Assembly (NCBI GenBank): GCA_035293805.1
Contig: DATGMD010000050.1
Span: forward strand, 1-59,296
Direction of reading: 5' to 3'
From: JAJPHF01 sp035293805
GTDB taxonomy: Bacteria > Chloroflexota > UBA6077 > JAJPHF01
DNA length: 59,296 nucleotides
Part shown: piece after piece, positions 15,222 through 24,752 of the stretch
Layout: each line of letters begins with the position of its first letter
Numbering within the stretch: position 1 is the first letter of the stretch
The notes under the pieces: model-generated
Database searches by the model: none
Told to the model about the DNA's origin: nothing
Seen by the model: the letters and a program-made list of their open reading frames with translations, nothing else
Translations under genes and position numbers: made by a program

Positions 15222-15586
15222 GCCGTGTCAGTCCTCCTCGTTCGCCCCCCACGAACGATGCCAGAAAGGTCCGGCGCGCAAGAGACGTGCCAGCCATTCA
15301 CAGTATTCTACTGAGACGAAGCCTTGGCGCACCGAGTTATGTCTCGCGCGCCGGCATATCGTCCCTCTAAATAAACGGATGATCGCCAAAAAGGTGACAC
15401 GCCGCGTAGGAAGCCAAGGCCGCGGCGTGCCGCCGCTCTGCGCGAGCGAGCCGCATTTCGGCGGGATCGGCGACAGCGAGCGCGCCTGTCCGCTAGAGTC
15501 CTGTTCCCGGCCGGGCCGCTTTGCCGATGCGCGCTCCGGGAGACGACACCGGGCGACGCCCCCGCTACCCGCCCCACGGAGAGGAG
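15222..15586. other. Divergent intergenic region
   Basis: This 365-bp stretch lies between the GalT-like gene (minus) and the 114-residue hypothetical gene (plus). A minus-strand TAGAAT (15305-15310) could be a -10 box for the GalT-like gene and a TAGAGT near 15493 for the plus gene; neither has a convincing -35. A 5'-GAGGAG ribosome site precedes 15587. I see no other structure. Confidence 0.4.
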
Positions 15587-15931
15587 ATGATGGCCCAACC
15601 GACTCTGTCGCTGGACCTGCTAGCCGCCGCCATCCGGCCGGCCCTGCTCGCTGCTGCCTTCGAGGACGCGGGCAGCGGCATCAGCGGCAGCTACCGATGG
15701 GTGCGCTTCCGGCGCCAGGAGGCGCCGGCCGGCGAGCGCCTCGTGCGCCTCATCACCCTCTCGCACGCGGCCGAGGAGCAAGCGTTCCTCGCCGACGCTT
15801 ACCTGGTGGCCCGCCTCACTTTCACCTACACGCCCGTCGGGAAGGAGATCCGCCGCTACGGCACTCCAGAAGAGGCCGTGTTGGCCGCCGGCGAGCTAGC
15901 CGCGGCCGTGCGCCGCTGGCTAGACGCGTAG
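15587..15931 (+). CDS. Hypothetical protein (114 aa)
   Basis: A 114-residue soluble protein with a helical N-terminus, a beta-rich middle (GSYRWVRFRRQEAPAGERLVRLITL, YLVARLTFTYTPVG) and a helical C-terminus. I do not recognise the family. ATG 15587 follows GGAGAGGAG; a second ATG follows directly. Its last 76 bp overlap tail-to-tail with the CrtC-like gene on the opposite strand, so one of the two C-termini may be shorter in practice. Confidence 0.6.
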   Translation: MMAQPTLSLDLLAAAIRPALLAAAFEDAGSGISGSYRWVRFRRQEAPAGERLVRLITLSHAAEEQAFLADAYLVARLTFTYTPVGKEIRRYGTPEEAVLAAGELAAAVRRWLDA

Positions 15932-16968
15932 CCCGTTAGCTCGACGTAGCCCAGCCCGCTGATGGCATCGCCCGCCCGCGTGCCATGTACTTCTACTTGC
16001 CCCTCCCAGTAGGCCATGCCGACCGTCGCTTCCGTGTCTAGCTCCTGATCGAGCTGCGTCGGCGCGAGGTCGAGCTGCAGCTCCTGCCCTGGGACGGCGA
16101 CGCGCCAGCCCGAGGGATACGTGGCCCCGGAGTGCGGGCTCGTCCAGCTGCCCGTCGCCTCCACCGTGAAGTCCGAGTCGTGCAGCGCCTCGGCCGTCCC
16201 GTCGGCCGCGACCGCGGTCCCGAAGGTCAAGCCCGGGCTGCCGTCCGGCGCGCGCGTGAAGAACAGCATCAGCTCGGTCTGGTCGTCGAGCTGCAAGCTG
16301 TACCAGTCCCAGCCGCCCACCACCAGGAAGTTGCCCCACTGGTGGTCCATCCACGCCTGGCCGTGTACGGCCCGCGCGACGTCGCCGTCCTGCAGCACGC
16401 CGTCGACGGCCATGCGCGTTCGCGAGTAGTAGTACGAGCCGCCCACCGGCCCATAGTCGAAGTAGCCACTGCCGTCGTGGAGCACCGGCGGCTTCGTGGC
16501 CGAGAGCGCGAGCTGCAGCCCGTAGGGATCAGCGGCAGCCTCGATGGCATCCGAGCCCAGGGCGCCGTGTAGCCGCCAGCCGTCCACGTCGAGGTCGAAA
16601 CCGTCCTGGCGTCCGATTTGCGAGCCGCGCTGCACGCGCTGGTCGTGCCAGTAGCGACCGCGCGGCCCATCGGTAACGGCCATGTGCGCCACGTACATCA
16701 CCGGGTAGTCGCCCCGCACCACCTGGAAGATCACGAACTCGAAGCCGTAGCGCCCGCCGTCGTCCGTGAACAGGTGGCCCGTGTAGTACCACCACTCCGT
16801 CAGGTCGTCGTGCGGTGCCTCGTCCCGGGGAAACGTCACCGGCTGTACGAGCGCGGGGGGCGGGTCCGGCGCGACGATGCGCGGCGGTGGCGCCGCCGGC
16901 CGCGCGCAGGCCACGAGCGCCGGGCAGACGGCGAGAAGCGCGACCACCGCGCGCCGCCACCGCCTCAT
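15856..16968 (-). CDS. CrtC/AttH-like lipocalin-fold lipoprotein
   Basis: A 370-residue lipoprotein (signal peptide with lipobox LVAC, Cys21). The body has the family marks of hydroxyneurosporene synthase/AttH proteins: DLTEWWYYTGHL, YGFEFVIFQ, the HDQRV region, MDHQWGNF and a final GLGYVELTGY. CrtC hydrates carotenoid double bonds; lipoprotein AttH forms have no firm role. It overlaps the MMPL transporter by four bases (ATGA), so the two are coupled. The residues after ELTGY, about 22, read over the convergent gene and are not conserved-looking. Confidence 0.8.
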   Translation of the reverse strand: MRRWRRAVVALLAVCPALVACARPAAPPPRIVAPDPPPALVQPVTFPRDEAPHDDLTEWWYYTGHLFTDDGGRYGFEFVIFQVVRGDYPVMYVAHMAVTDGPRGRYWHDQRVQRGSQIGRQDGFDLDVDGWRLHGALGSDAIEAAADPYGLQLALSATKPPVLHDGSGYFDYGPVGGSYYYSRTRMAVDGVLQDGDVARAVHGQAWMDHQWGNFLVVGGWDWYSLQLDDQTELMLFFTRAPDGSPGLTFGTAVAADGTAEALHDSDFTVEATGSWTSPHSGATYPSGWRVAVPGQELQLDLAPTQLDQELDTEATVGMAYWEGQVEVHGTRAGDAISGLGYVELTGYASSQRRTAAASSPAANTASSGVP

Positions 16969-19283
16969 CGTCGCCCCCCCTCGCGGGACGACGCCGCCGG
17001 GCCTCCGACGGGCGGCGTCTGGCGCTCGCGTCCGTTCTGTGCCGGTGCGCGCGCCCGGACGCTAGCCACTGTCGCGAGCCCCGCCGCACGCGGGCGCGCG
17101 AACGCGGGCGCCCACCAGTTCCAGTCGCCCAGCAGGCGCATCGTCGCGGGCACGAGCAGCGCGCGCACGATCGTCGCATCCAGGAAAATCGCCAGGGCCA
17201 CGCCCAGGCCGAGCGCCTTGATCAGCACGATGTCGGCCGCGACGAACGATAGGCTGACCACCACGATGATCAGCGCCGCGCTCGTGATGATCCGGCCGCT
17301 CCGTTCCAGTCCCTCGGCAACGCTGTGGGCGTTGTCGCCGGTCTGGTCATACGCCTCCTTGACCCGCGTCAGCAAGAACACCTCGTAGTCCATGCTCAGC
17401 CCGAAGAGCATGCAGAACATGACGATCGGCAGCGAGGCCTCCACGAAGCCGAGCGGCGTGAAGTGCAGCAGCCCCGCGAAGTGCCCTTCCTGAAACACGA
17501 ACACCAGCGCGCCGTAGCTCGCCAGGATGCTCAGCGTGTTCATGACGATCGCTTTGAGCGGCAGGATCGCCGAGCGGAACAGCGCGAACAGCACCAGATA
17601 CGTCGTCAGCACGATGAGCAGGATCGCGCGCGGGAACTCGCCGTACAGGCGCGCGACCACGTCCAGCACCTCGGCCGCCCCGCCGTCGACCAGCACGGAC
17701 AGCCCATAGCTCGGCGCCATCAGGCGGATCGCGCTCACCAGGTCCTTCGACTCGGGGCCGATCGGCGAGTACTTGCTGTACACCTCGACGAGCGTCGTAT
17801 TGCCCCGCGCCAGCTGCGGCAGTGCCAGCGTGACGTACAGGTCGCCCGCACGGTCGGGATACGCGTAGAGCGCGTAGTACTGCTCCCGCGTGATGCGCGG
17901 ATCGACGTTTACGATGCTGTCCACGCGCGCAACGCGCGGGTCGGCGCCGATGGCACGCGTGAAGTCGTACAGCCGGTCCAGACTATCCGGCGCCAGTACG
18001 TCGCCGGGCGTGCGCACGGCCACGAGAATCGGGTCCATCTGCCCCTGCCCGTACTCGGCGCGCAGAAGGTCGTAGCCACGCCGTGAGGGCGCGTCGGCGG
18101 GCAGGATGGAGGCGTCGGGCGAGCTAAAGCGGACGTGGAAGAAGGGGGAGCCGAGCAGCAACAGCACCGCGAGCACCGGGACGAACACCGTGAGCGGATG
18201 GCCCATTACCCAGGCAGCCAAACGTGCCCAGAACCCATCGACGTGCGCGGCCCGCACCAGCTGTCGGGGCCACGGCACGGAGAACGCCTCGATGCGCGTC
18301 CCCACGATGCCCAGAATCGCCGGCAGCAGCGTGATCGCGGCGAGCACCGACACCCCCACGACGATCGCACCGCCGATGCCCAGCGAGCGCAGCATCATGA
18401 AGTCGAACGTCATGAGCCCCAGCAGGCCGACCAGCACCGTGAGGCCCGAGAAGAACACCGCGCGTCCGGCCGTTGCCACGGTCGCGGCGACGGCAACGGG
18501 GACGGGCTGGCGGCGCAGCTCCTCGCGGAACCGGCTCGTCATGAACAGCGAGTAGTCGATGCCCAGGCCGAGGCCCAGCATGGTTGCCATGTTCAGGACG
18601 AAGATCGACAGGTCCGTGATGTGCGCCAGGCCGAAGAGCAGCGCGAGCGTGACCGCCACGCTGGCGCCGCCCACCGCGACCGGCACGCCGGCGGCGACGA
18701 CCGAGCCGAACACTAGCAGGAGCGCGACCAGGGCGAAGGGCAGGCTGATCATCTCGGCCCGGCGCAGATCGCGCTGGCTGATCTGCTCGATGTCGCGGTA
18801 GAAGGCCGGCGGCCCGGCGACCGTCATCTCTAGCGCGGACGGCTGCAGCCGGCTCTGCACCTGCGGCAGGATGCGCTGGAACTGCTCCGGCGACACGTCG
18901 AGCGCCAGCACCTCGTAGGCGGTGTGCCCGTCCGTCCCCACCTGGCGCGGGTTGCTCAGGTGGTCGACCACCCGCACGACGCCCGGCATCGTGCGCACGT
19001 CCGCCAGCGCGCGGTTCACCTCCGCGACAAAGCGGGGATCGTCGGCGGTCCATTCAGGATGGTGAAAGATCACCAGGAGAACGCTGGCGTTGAAGCCGAG
19101 CGCGGCCTCCAGCGCGTCGCGGGCCCGCGCGGACTCGATCTCAGGGTTCGAGAAGCCGCCCACCTTGAAGGCCCCGCCCGCGCGGGGCGCGATCGGCAGC
19201 GCGGCGACCAGCAGCAGCGCCCAGGCCGCAACCACGCCCCAGCGCCAGCGGTAGACGCGATCACCCAGGGCGAGGAAGGACAA
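16965..19283 (-). CDS. MMPL/RND-family membrane transporter
   Basis: A 772-residue transporter of the MMPL type. It has an N-terminal TM (RWGVVAAWALLLVAALPIA), an external domain (about 40-190), five grouped TMs including GLGIDYSLFMTSRFREE, a second external domain (about 380-530) and a second TM group with FGLSMDYEVFLLTRVKE. The paired GxxxDY motifs are the proton-relay signature of MMPL proteins. Such proteins export lipids or hydrophobic compounds. It is coupled to the CrtC-like lipoprotein, which may share the lipid substrate; this is inference. Confidence 0.9.
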   Translation of the reverse strand: MSFLALGDRVYRWRWGVVAAWALLLVAALPIAPRAGGAFKVGGFSNPEIESARARDALEAALGFNASVLLVIFHHPEWTADDPRFVAEVNRALADVRTMPGVVRVVDHLSNPRQVGTDGHTAYEVLALDVSPEQFQRILPQVQSRLQPSALEMTVAGPPAFYRDIEQISQRDLRRAEMISLPFALVALLLVFGSVVAAGVPVAVGGASVAVTLALLFGLAHITDLSIFVLNMATMLGLGLGIDYSLFMTSRFREELRRQPVPVAVAATVATAGRAVFFSGLTVLVGLLGLMTFDFMMLRSLGIGGAIVVGVSVLAAITLLPAILGIVGTRIEAFSVPWPRQLVRAAHVDGFWARLAAWVMGHPLTVFVPVLAVLLLLGSPFFHVRFSSPDASILPADAPSRRGYDLLRAEYGQGQMDPILVAVRTPGDVLAPDSLDRLYDFTRAIGADPRVARVDSIVNVDPRITREQYYALYAYPDRAGDLYVTLALPQLARGNTTLVEVYSKYSPIGPESKDLVSAIRLMAPSYGLSVLVDGGAAEVLDVVARLYGEFPRAILLIVLTTYLVLFALFRSAILPLKAIVMNTLSILASYGALVFVFQEGHFAGLLHFTPLGFVEASLPIVMFCMLFGLSMDYEVFLLTRVKEAYDQTGDNAHSVAEGLERSGRIITSAALIIVVVSLSFVAADIVLIKALGLGVALAIFLDATIVRALLVPATMRLLGDWNWWAPAFARPRAAGLATVASVRARAPAQNGRERQTPPVGGPAASSREGGRR

Positions 19284-19349
19284 GGGGCAGACTCCCGGCC
19301 GCGGCTCTCACCCATAGGATGCCGCAGGCCGGGTCCGCGCTACAAGCCG

Positions 19350-20558
19350 TTACGCGGCGAGCGCCGCCATCGCCGCCGCCACGCCCGCGCCGCCCTCCAC
19401 GCGCCGCCCCTCCGCGCGCAGCGCGTGCTCCAGCGCGGCGAGCACCAGCACCACGTTCGCCTCGCTCGCCGAGTAGCCCATGATGCCGATGCGCCACATG
19501 CGGCCGGCGTACGCGCCGAGCCCGCCCGCGATCTCGATGTTGAAGTCTTCCAGCAGGATGCCGCGCACGCGCGCGTCGTTCACGCCCTCGGGCACGCGTA
19601 CCGCCGCCACGGTCGGCAGGCGGTATTCGGCCGGCGCGAACAATTCCAGCCCGAGCGCCTCCAGGCCGGCCACCAGCGCCCGCGCCAGCCGCTCGTGCCG
19701 CGCCCACCGGGCCTCCAGCCCTTCCTCCAGCGCCAGGCGGCACGCCTCCCGCAGCGCGTACATCGTCAGGACTGGCGCGGTATGGTGATAGATGCGCTCA
19801 CCGAGCCAGTACTTCTCGTGCAGCGACAGGTCCATGTACCAGCTCGCCACCGGCGTCTTGCGCTCTCGGATCGCCGCCATGCCGCGCTCGCTCACAGTCA
19901 AAGGCGCGGCCCCCGGCGGCGCGCTGAGACACTTCTGGCTGCCGCTGTAGCACAGGTCCAGGGCCCAGTCGTCGCAGGCCACCTCGATCCCGCCCAGCGT
20001 CGCGACCGTGTCCAGCGCCAGCAGCGCGCCGTGTTCGTGGACCATCGCCGCCAGGTCGGCGACTGGCTGCAGCACGCCCGTCGAGGTCTCGCCGTGGACC
20101 AGCGCCACCAGCTTGGTACGTTTCTCGCCGAGCGCCCGGCGAATGGCCGCCGGCTCGATGATCCGGCCCCACTCCGCCTCGAGCGGCACGGCGTCGGCCC
20201 CGTTGCGGCGCGCGATCTCGACCATCCGCTCGCCAAACAGCCCATTCACGCCAATCAAGACCCGATCGCCCGGCTCCAGCAGGTTGACGAGGCAGGCTTC
20301 CATCCCGGCACCGCCCGTGCCCGGCAGGGCCAACGTGACCGCGTTGTCGGTGAGGAACGTCTCGCGCAGCAAATCCGCCGTCTCGTCCATCACCCGCAGG
20401 TACACGGGGTCCTTGTGGCCGGTGAGCGGCGAGGCGAGCGCTTGCAGCACCGCCGGCGGCAGATTCGTCGGCCCCGGCGCCATCAGCACCCGAGCAGGCG
20501 TGACGAGCGTCTCGTGCAAGCGTTCGCGAACGGCGGGAACCTGTGCGTCCTTGATCAT
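19350..20558 (-). CDS. Class V aminotransferase (alanine/serine-glyoxylate type)
   Basis: A 402-residue PLP enzyme. The Schiff-base lysine is Lys209 in SGSQKCLSAPPG; PGPTNLPPAVLQAL starts the fold and ALPGTGGAGMEA binds the cofactor phosphate. This is the pattern of alanine-glyoxylate, serine-pyruvate and (S)-ureidoglycine-glyoxylate aminotransferases, which remove glyoxylate. ATG 20558 is chosen because AAAGGACC lies upstream and homologous sequence begins there; the longer reading to 20765 has an atypical leader. It stands alone next to the MMPL gene. Confidence 0.9.
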   Translation of the reverse strand: MIKDAQVPAVRERLHETLVTPARVLMAPGPTNLPPAVLQALASPLTGHKDPVYLRVMDETADLLRETFLTDNAVTLALPGTGGAGMEACLVNLLEPGDRVLIGVNGLFGERMVEIARRNGADAVPLEAEWGRIIEPAAIRRALGEKRTKLVALVHGETSTGVLQPVADLAAMVHEHGALLALDTVATLGGIEVACDDWALDLCYSGSQKCLSAPPGAAPLTVSERGMAAIRERKTPVASWYMDLSLHEKYWLGERIYHHTAPVLTMYALREACRLALEEGLEARWARHERLARALVAGLEALGLELFAPAEYRLPTVAAVRVPEGVNDARVRGILLEDFNIEIAGGLGAYAGRMWRIGIMGYSASEANVVLVLAALEHALRAEGRRVEGGAGVAAAMAALAA

Positions 20559-20900
20559 GAGCGGGGGTGGTCCTTTCCGCGGGCGCGGCGAACGCCGCGT
20601 GACGTGTCGGGCCCGCTCGGCATGGGAACGGCAAGATACGTGGCCCGCTCCCCGTAGAGTGCCCCCAGTGTACCGGACCCCTCCCTGTGCGGGCAAACCT
20701 TCGGGCAAAGGCACGACCCTATCGGCGGCCACCGTCAAGCTGGGCTGCAGAGTTCGACGGGGCACCTGGCCTTGACCCGTGGTCCCGCGGCTACCCCACG
20801 CCGGCCCTGCGGCCGTCAGCCGCCGACATCCTCCGGTCCCTGCCCCGCAAGAACGATACCGCCGCGCGACTTACCAACCGTCCAAGGCGACGGGAGCGGG
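20559..20900. other. Intergenic region
   Basis: This 342-bp gap separates the aminotransferase start from the SGNH gene end. It is GC-rich and contains small inverted repeats (for example GGCGAACGCCG near 20587) but no convincing promoter, RNA gene or open frame. Confidence 0.4.
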
Positions 20901-21719
20901 CTACGACGCCGCATCCCCTGGCAGGCCACAGCGCGCCGCCCCCGCCGCGATCGCGTCGAGGACGACCGCGGCCGCGCGCTGCGTGCCCGCCCGCGTCAGG
21001 TGAACCATCCGGTCGTGATAGAAGTGCAGCGGCTCCGCGCTGGGCGCCTGCAGGCGGCGGTAGAGGTCGGCCGCCACCACGTCGCCGCCCTCCTGCCCCC
21101 GCAGGTAACGCGCCAGTAGGTCGATGTACCAGTGCAGGCCCGGCGCGCGAGAGTTGCCGTCGCGCAGCGGCACCGGAGTCGCCAGTACGAACAGCCGGCA
21201 TCCCCGCTGGCGCGCGTAGCGGCGCAGCGAGCGCAGCGCCAGATGGTAGCGCAGCGCCCACCAGGGCAGCGTGGGCAGCCAGAGGAGGTACCACGACGCC
21301 TTCATCGCGCTCCGCGCCGCGTGCCAAGCCCGCCGCGCCCGCTGTTTCCGTCGAGTCGCGGCCGCCACGGGAGTAACATTCGCCCGCCCGGAGCCGGCCG
21401 CCTCGTCCATCACGGCCTCGTCGAAGGCAACGACGCCGCCCAAGTAGCGCCGCAGGTCGCCCAGCTGGGGCACCCCCCAGACGTAGACGTTGCGGGGCAC
21501 GAGCACCAGGACGAACGGCCGCGGCAGCCCTCGCGCCCGCAGCGTCCGCTCCAGGTCGCGCGGATCGCCGCTGTACTCCAGCATGTAAGCGTGGCCCAGT
21601 TTCCGCCCCCAGCGCTCGCGGAGCGCGCGCGTCACCTGCACCGGCAGCGCCTGGGTCACCGGCAGGCCCATGCCCGTCACCTGCGAGCCGCCGCAGTAGT
21701 AGACGTCGAGCGGTGTCAC
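20901..21719 (-). CDS. SGNH/GDSL-like hydrolase domain protein
   Basis: A 272-residue protein that looks like a divergent SGNH hydrolase. GGSQVTGMG near the N-terminus stands where block I (GDSx) carries the nucleophile Ser. The C-terminal YHDRMVHLTRAG has the D-x-x-H of block V. A hydrophobic stretch (ASWYLLWLPTLPWWALRYHLAL) lies in the middle. It starts with GTG at 21719, overlapping the stop of the acyl-CoA ligase gene (GTGA), so both are co-translated. This suggests a joint role in acyl or ester chemistry, perhaps releasing the acyl group that the ligase activates or the reverse. Confidence 0.55.
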   Translation of the reverse strand: MTPLDVYYCGGSQVTGMGLPVTQALPVQVTRALRERWGRKLGHAYMLEYSGDPRDLERTLRARGLPRPFVLVLVPRNVYVWGVPQLGDLRRYLGGVVAFDEAVMDEAAGSGRANVTPVAAATRRKQRARRAWHAARSAMKASWYLLWLPTLPWWALRYHLALRSLRRYARQRGCRLFVLATPVPLRDGNSRAPGLHWYIDLLARYLRGQEGGDVVAADLYRRLQAPSAEPLHFYHDRMVHLTRAGTQRAAAVVLDAIAAGAARCGLPGDAAS

Positions 21720-23227
21720 GGCAGCTCGGATGACGCGGCGCCCGCCCCCGCGAGGGCGCGGCGAACGATCTTGCCCGCGGCATTTCGGGGGATCGCGGCG
21801 ACGATCTCCCAGACGCGCGGCCGGGCGTGCAGCGGCAGGCGCGCGCTGGCGATGGCCCGCAGCTCGCGCTCCCGTAGGTCGCTGCCCTCCCGGAGCACCA
21901 CGAACGCCTTGATCTCCTCCCCGTAAATGGCGTCGGGAATTCCGACCGCCGCCGCGTCGACCACGGCCGGGTGCTCGAGTAAGGCCTCCTCCACCAGCCG
22001 GGGGGGAATCTTCTCACCGCCGCGATTGATGATCTCCGTGCGCCGCCCGACGAGTCGCAGCACGCCCGCCTCGTCCAGCACCCCCACGTCGCCGGTGTGC
22101 AGCCAGCCGCCCCGCAGCGCCCCGTCCGTTGCCGCCGGGTCGTCCAGGTAGCCCTGCATGACACTCGGCCCCTGGACCAGCACCTCGCCCGGCTGCCCCG
22201 GCGGCACGTCGCCGCCCTGCTCGTCGACTAGCCGCAGCCGCACCCCGCGCGGCGTCCCAACCGCGCCCGGCACGCGCCGACCCGGCGGCGGGTCGTTGAT
22301 CGTCACCTGGCTCGCCGCCTCCGAGATCCCGTAGCTCTCCACGACGGCCACGCCGAACTCGCCCTCGAACTCCGCGAGCACGGGCACCGGCAACGGCGCG
22401 GAGGCGGATCGCACGAATCGCAGCTCCGCCGGCGTCACGTCCCCGCGCGCGCCCGGATAGCGCGCCAGCGTGGCGATCAGCGGTGGCACCAGGTTGGCCC
22501 ACGACACGCCCTCCTCCGCGGCCAGCCGCCAGAACTGCGCCGGGTCGAAGCGCCGCAGCTGCACCAGATCCCCGCCCGCCAGCACCGTCGCCAGCAGCGC
22601 CACGACGGGCGCGTTCACGTGCGCCAGCGACAGCGCGTTCAGCGCGCGGTCGGCGGCGGTCAGCCGCTGCGCTGCCGCGACGGCCGAGGCGCAGGCAAGC
22701 AGGTTGGCGCGCGTCAGCACCACGCCCTTCGGCGTGCCGCTGGTCCCCGAGGTAAACACGATCAGGCCGGGGTCGGCCGCCGCGGCCTCGCGGGCCGGCG
22801 GCAGGCCGCGCCAGGCGGTCGGCTCGTCGCCTAGCTCAACCATCCGCACGTCCGCCAGCCGGGCCTCGGCCAGCGCTGCCGCAACCAGCGACTCGCTCTG
22901 CGACCCCACGAGCACGACCCGCGGCCGGACCAGCCGCAGCCGCACCGCTAGCTCGCTCGGCCCCAGGCGCAGGTCCAGCGGCGCCGGAGCGTAGCCACGC
23001 GCCCACAGGACCATCAGAGCCACGGCCGCCGCCACGCTCGTGCCGTCGAACGCCGTGCAGACGAGCGGCCGGTCCGGCGCTAGCGTCGGGCCATCCCCGG
23101 CCGCACGCGCCAGCGTGGCGAGCGCGGCTCCCGCCAGCCGCCGACGCTCCTGGGGAGCGTGCAGCGCACCCGTCCAGCGGGTCAGCGCCTCGGTCAGCGC
23201 GTCGCTCGCTCCCACTCCCTGCTCCAC
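21716..23227 (-). CDS. Class I AMP-forming acyl-CoA synthetase/ligase
   Basis: A 503-residue adenylate-forming enzyme. The P-loop TSGTSGTPKG is at 159-168; ESYGISEAASQV and GWLHTGDVGVLDEAG are the A5 and A7 motifs; GRRTEIINRGGEKIPP is the hinge (A8); the catalytic Lys486 is in RNAAGKIVRRAL. It activates a carboxylate to its adenylate and then to CoA or a carrier thioester; the substrate cannot be read from sequence. It resembles oxalyl/malonyl-CoA-ligase-like enzymes in the PRNAAGK end. GTG at 23227 is the likely start, though its RBS is poor. Confidence 0.9.
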   Translation of the reverse strand: MEQGVGASDALTEALTRWTGALHAPQERRRLAGAALATLARAAGDGPTLAPDRPLVCTAFDGTSVAAAVALMVLWARGYAPAPLDLRLGPSELAVRLRLVRPRVVLVGSQSESLVAAALAEARLADVRMVELGDEPTAWRGLPPAREAAAADPGLIVFTSGTSGTPKGVVLTRANLLACASAVAAAQRLTAADRALNALSLAHVNAPVVALLATVLAGGDLVQLRRFDPAQFWRLAAEEGVSWANLVPPLIATLARYPGARGDVTPAELRFVRSASAPLPVPVLAEFEGEFGVAVVESYGISEAASQVTINDPPPGRRVPGAVGTPRGVRLRLVDEQGGDVPPGQPGEVLVQGPSVMQGYLDDPAATDGALRGGWLHTGDVGVLDEAGVLRLVGRRTEIINRGGEKIPPRLVEEALLEHPAVVDAAAVGIPDAIYGEEIKAFVVLREGSDLRERELRAIASARLPLHARPRVWEIVAAIPRNAAGKIVRRALAGAGAASSELP

Positions 23228-23443
23228 CTGGCGGCCCCGCGTCCCCCGCGGCTATCCACATGATCCACGCCCGGCGCCGACGATGCTCGGCCCCCCCGCA
23301 CATCCGAGCCTAGTTTAGCCACTCGCGCCACGAATGTGTAACAAATCGGCGCGGCGCCGGCACTCGCGCGCCGGCGCGGCGTCGTGCCCCGGACCTCTGC
23401 TATCCTGGCGGGGCAACCCGGGAGCGATGGCGGAGGAAGAGGC

Positions 23444-24415
23444 ATGGACAAGCCGATCGTGGTGGCGCTGGCCGAGGGCATGCGCGGCCCCCAGGCCGAC
23501 AAGGTGGCGGCGGTCTCGCCGCGCGTTCGGATCGCCTACGTCAGCAACAGCGGCGAACCGCGGGACGACGTGAGCAACGCCGAGGTGATCTATCGCGGCT
23601 TCGGCCTCATGCCGCCGGGGCTGCGCCGCCTGCTGCCGTCGATGCCCAAGCTGCGCTGGATTCACGTCATGGGCGCCGGCGTTGACGGCGACCTCGCGCC
23701 CCAGGTGGTGAACGGCGACGTCGTCGTGACCCGCACCCGCGGCCTGCACAACCTGCCGGTCAGCGAGTGGGTGATGCTGCAAGTGCTGGCCGTGACGAAG
23801 CGCCTGCCCGAGCTAGTGCTGGCCCAGCACGAGGGCAAATGGGACCCGGTCGAGGTGCCCGTGACCATCGAGGGCCGCACGATGGGCATCGTCGGCTACG
23901 GCGAGATCGGCCAGACGCTCGCCGTCCGCGCCCGCGCGTTCGGCTTGCGGCTTGTCGGCACTCGCCGCCACCCCGCGCCGGCGCCCGAGCTTGACGCCCT
24001 CTATCCGTCGAACGAGCTGGACCGGCTGCTGGAGCAGTCGGACTACGTCGTCATCCTCACGCCCCTCACCCCCGAGACGCGGGGGCTCATCGGCGAGCCG
24101 CAGCTCCGCCGCATGAAAGCCGCCGCCTGGCTCGTCAACGTCGCGCGCGGCGAGGTGGTCGACGAGGGCGCGCTGGTGCGCGCGCTGCGCGAGCGCTGGA
24201 TCGCCGGCGCGGCACTCGACGTGTTCCGCCAGGAGCCGCTGCCCCCGGACAACCCGCTTTGGAAGCTCCCGAACGTGCTCATCACGCCCCACAACGGCGG
24301 CGTGCGCCACCCGAACTTCAGCGACGCCGCGCTCAACCAGTTCCTCGACAACCTCGGCCGCTACGTCCGCGGCGAACCGCTCAAGAACCAGGTCGACAAG
24401 ACGGCCGGCTACTAG
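23444..24415 (+). CDS. D-2-hydroxyacid dehydrogenase, NAD(P)-dependent
   Basis: A 323-residue oxidoreductase. The Rossmann motif GYGEIG is at 151-156 and the catalytic triad is Arg235 (VNVARGEVVDEGAL), Glu264 (RQEPLPPDNPLW) and His283 (ITPHNGG). The second strand ends in TRR rather than an acidic residue, which favours NADPH. Members reduce 2-oxoacids such as glyoxylate, hydroxypyruvate or phosphoglycerate. ATG 23444 follows GGAGGAAGA. It is monocistronic, with the 109-bp repeat directly after the gene. Confidence 0.92.
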   Translation: MDKPIVVALAEGMRGPQADKVAAVSPRVRIAYVSNSGEPRDDVSNAEVIYRGFGLMPPGLRRLLPSMPKLRWIHVMGAGVDGDLAPQVVNGDVVVTRTRGLHNLPVSEWVMLQVLAVTKRLPELVLAQHEGKWDPVEVPVTIEGRTMGIVGYGEIGQTLAVRARAFGLRLVGTRRHPAPAPELDALYPSNELDRLLEQSDYVVILTPLTPETRGLIGEPQLRRMKAAAWLVNVARGEVVDEGALVRALRERWIAGAALDVFRQEPLPPDNPLWKLPNVLITPHNGGVRHPNFSDAALNQFLDNLGRYVRGEPLKNQVDKTAGY

Positions 24416-24442
24416 CACACCGTGCAAGCGCGCCCTCTCCTT

Positions 24443-24551
24443 CTCATACCAAATCCGGGGATACGGTTCGCCTACTCCCTCTCCCCCTGGGAGAGGGTCG
24501 GGGTGAGGGCACGCCCCGCTACGCGAACCGCCCCGCCGGATCGGGTATCAG
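24443..24551. repeat. 109-bp palindromic MITE-like repeat, copy 2
   Basis: Same length and layout as the copy at 13972-14080: CTCATACCAAATCCGGGG at the left, CCGGATCGGGTATCAG at the right, and the CCCTCTCCCCCTGGGAGAGGG palindrome in the centre. The copies differ at scattered positions, so the pair is diverged rather than recent. Confidence 0.8.
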
Positions 24552-24710
24552 AAAACGTCAAGGGAAGGCGAGCCCTCCTCCCACCCCGCCTCCGAGAGAG
24601 CCGGGGTGAGGGTGCGTCCCTCGTCCCCCCTCTCCCCCTGGAAGCAGGCCGGGGTGAACGGGTCCCTCCCCCTCTCCCCTGAGAGAGGGCCGGGGTGAGG
24701 GCTAACGTCC
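24552..24710. repeat. Three degenerate copies of the palindrome core
   Basis: Directly beside the 109-bp element are three further partial cores. Each has a C-rich left arm (CTCCCACCCCGCCTCC, CCCCCTCTCCCCCTGG, CCCCTCTCCCCTGAG) and a right arm ending CCGGGGTGA. They look like successive insertions or local amplification of the same repeat. No gene is present in 24416-24752. Confidence 0.7.
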
Positions 24711-24752
24711 CTATCGATCCTCTCGGCCTGTCTGAAGCCGCGCCCCCGCCGC

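Noticed and set aside
24422..24682. Open frame across the palindromic repeats
   Set aside because: Repeat-derived peptide with no conservation; the DNA-level symmetry explains the sequence.
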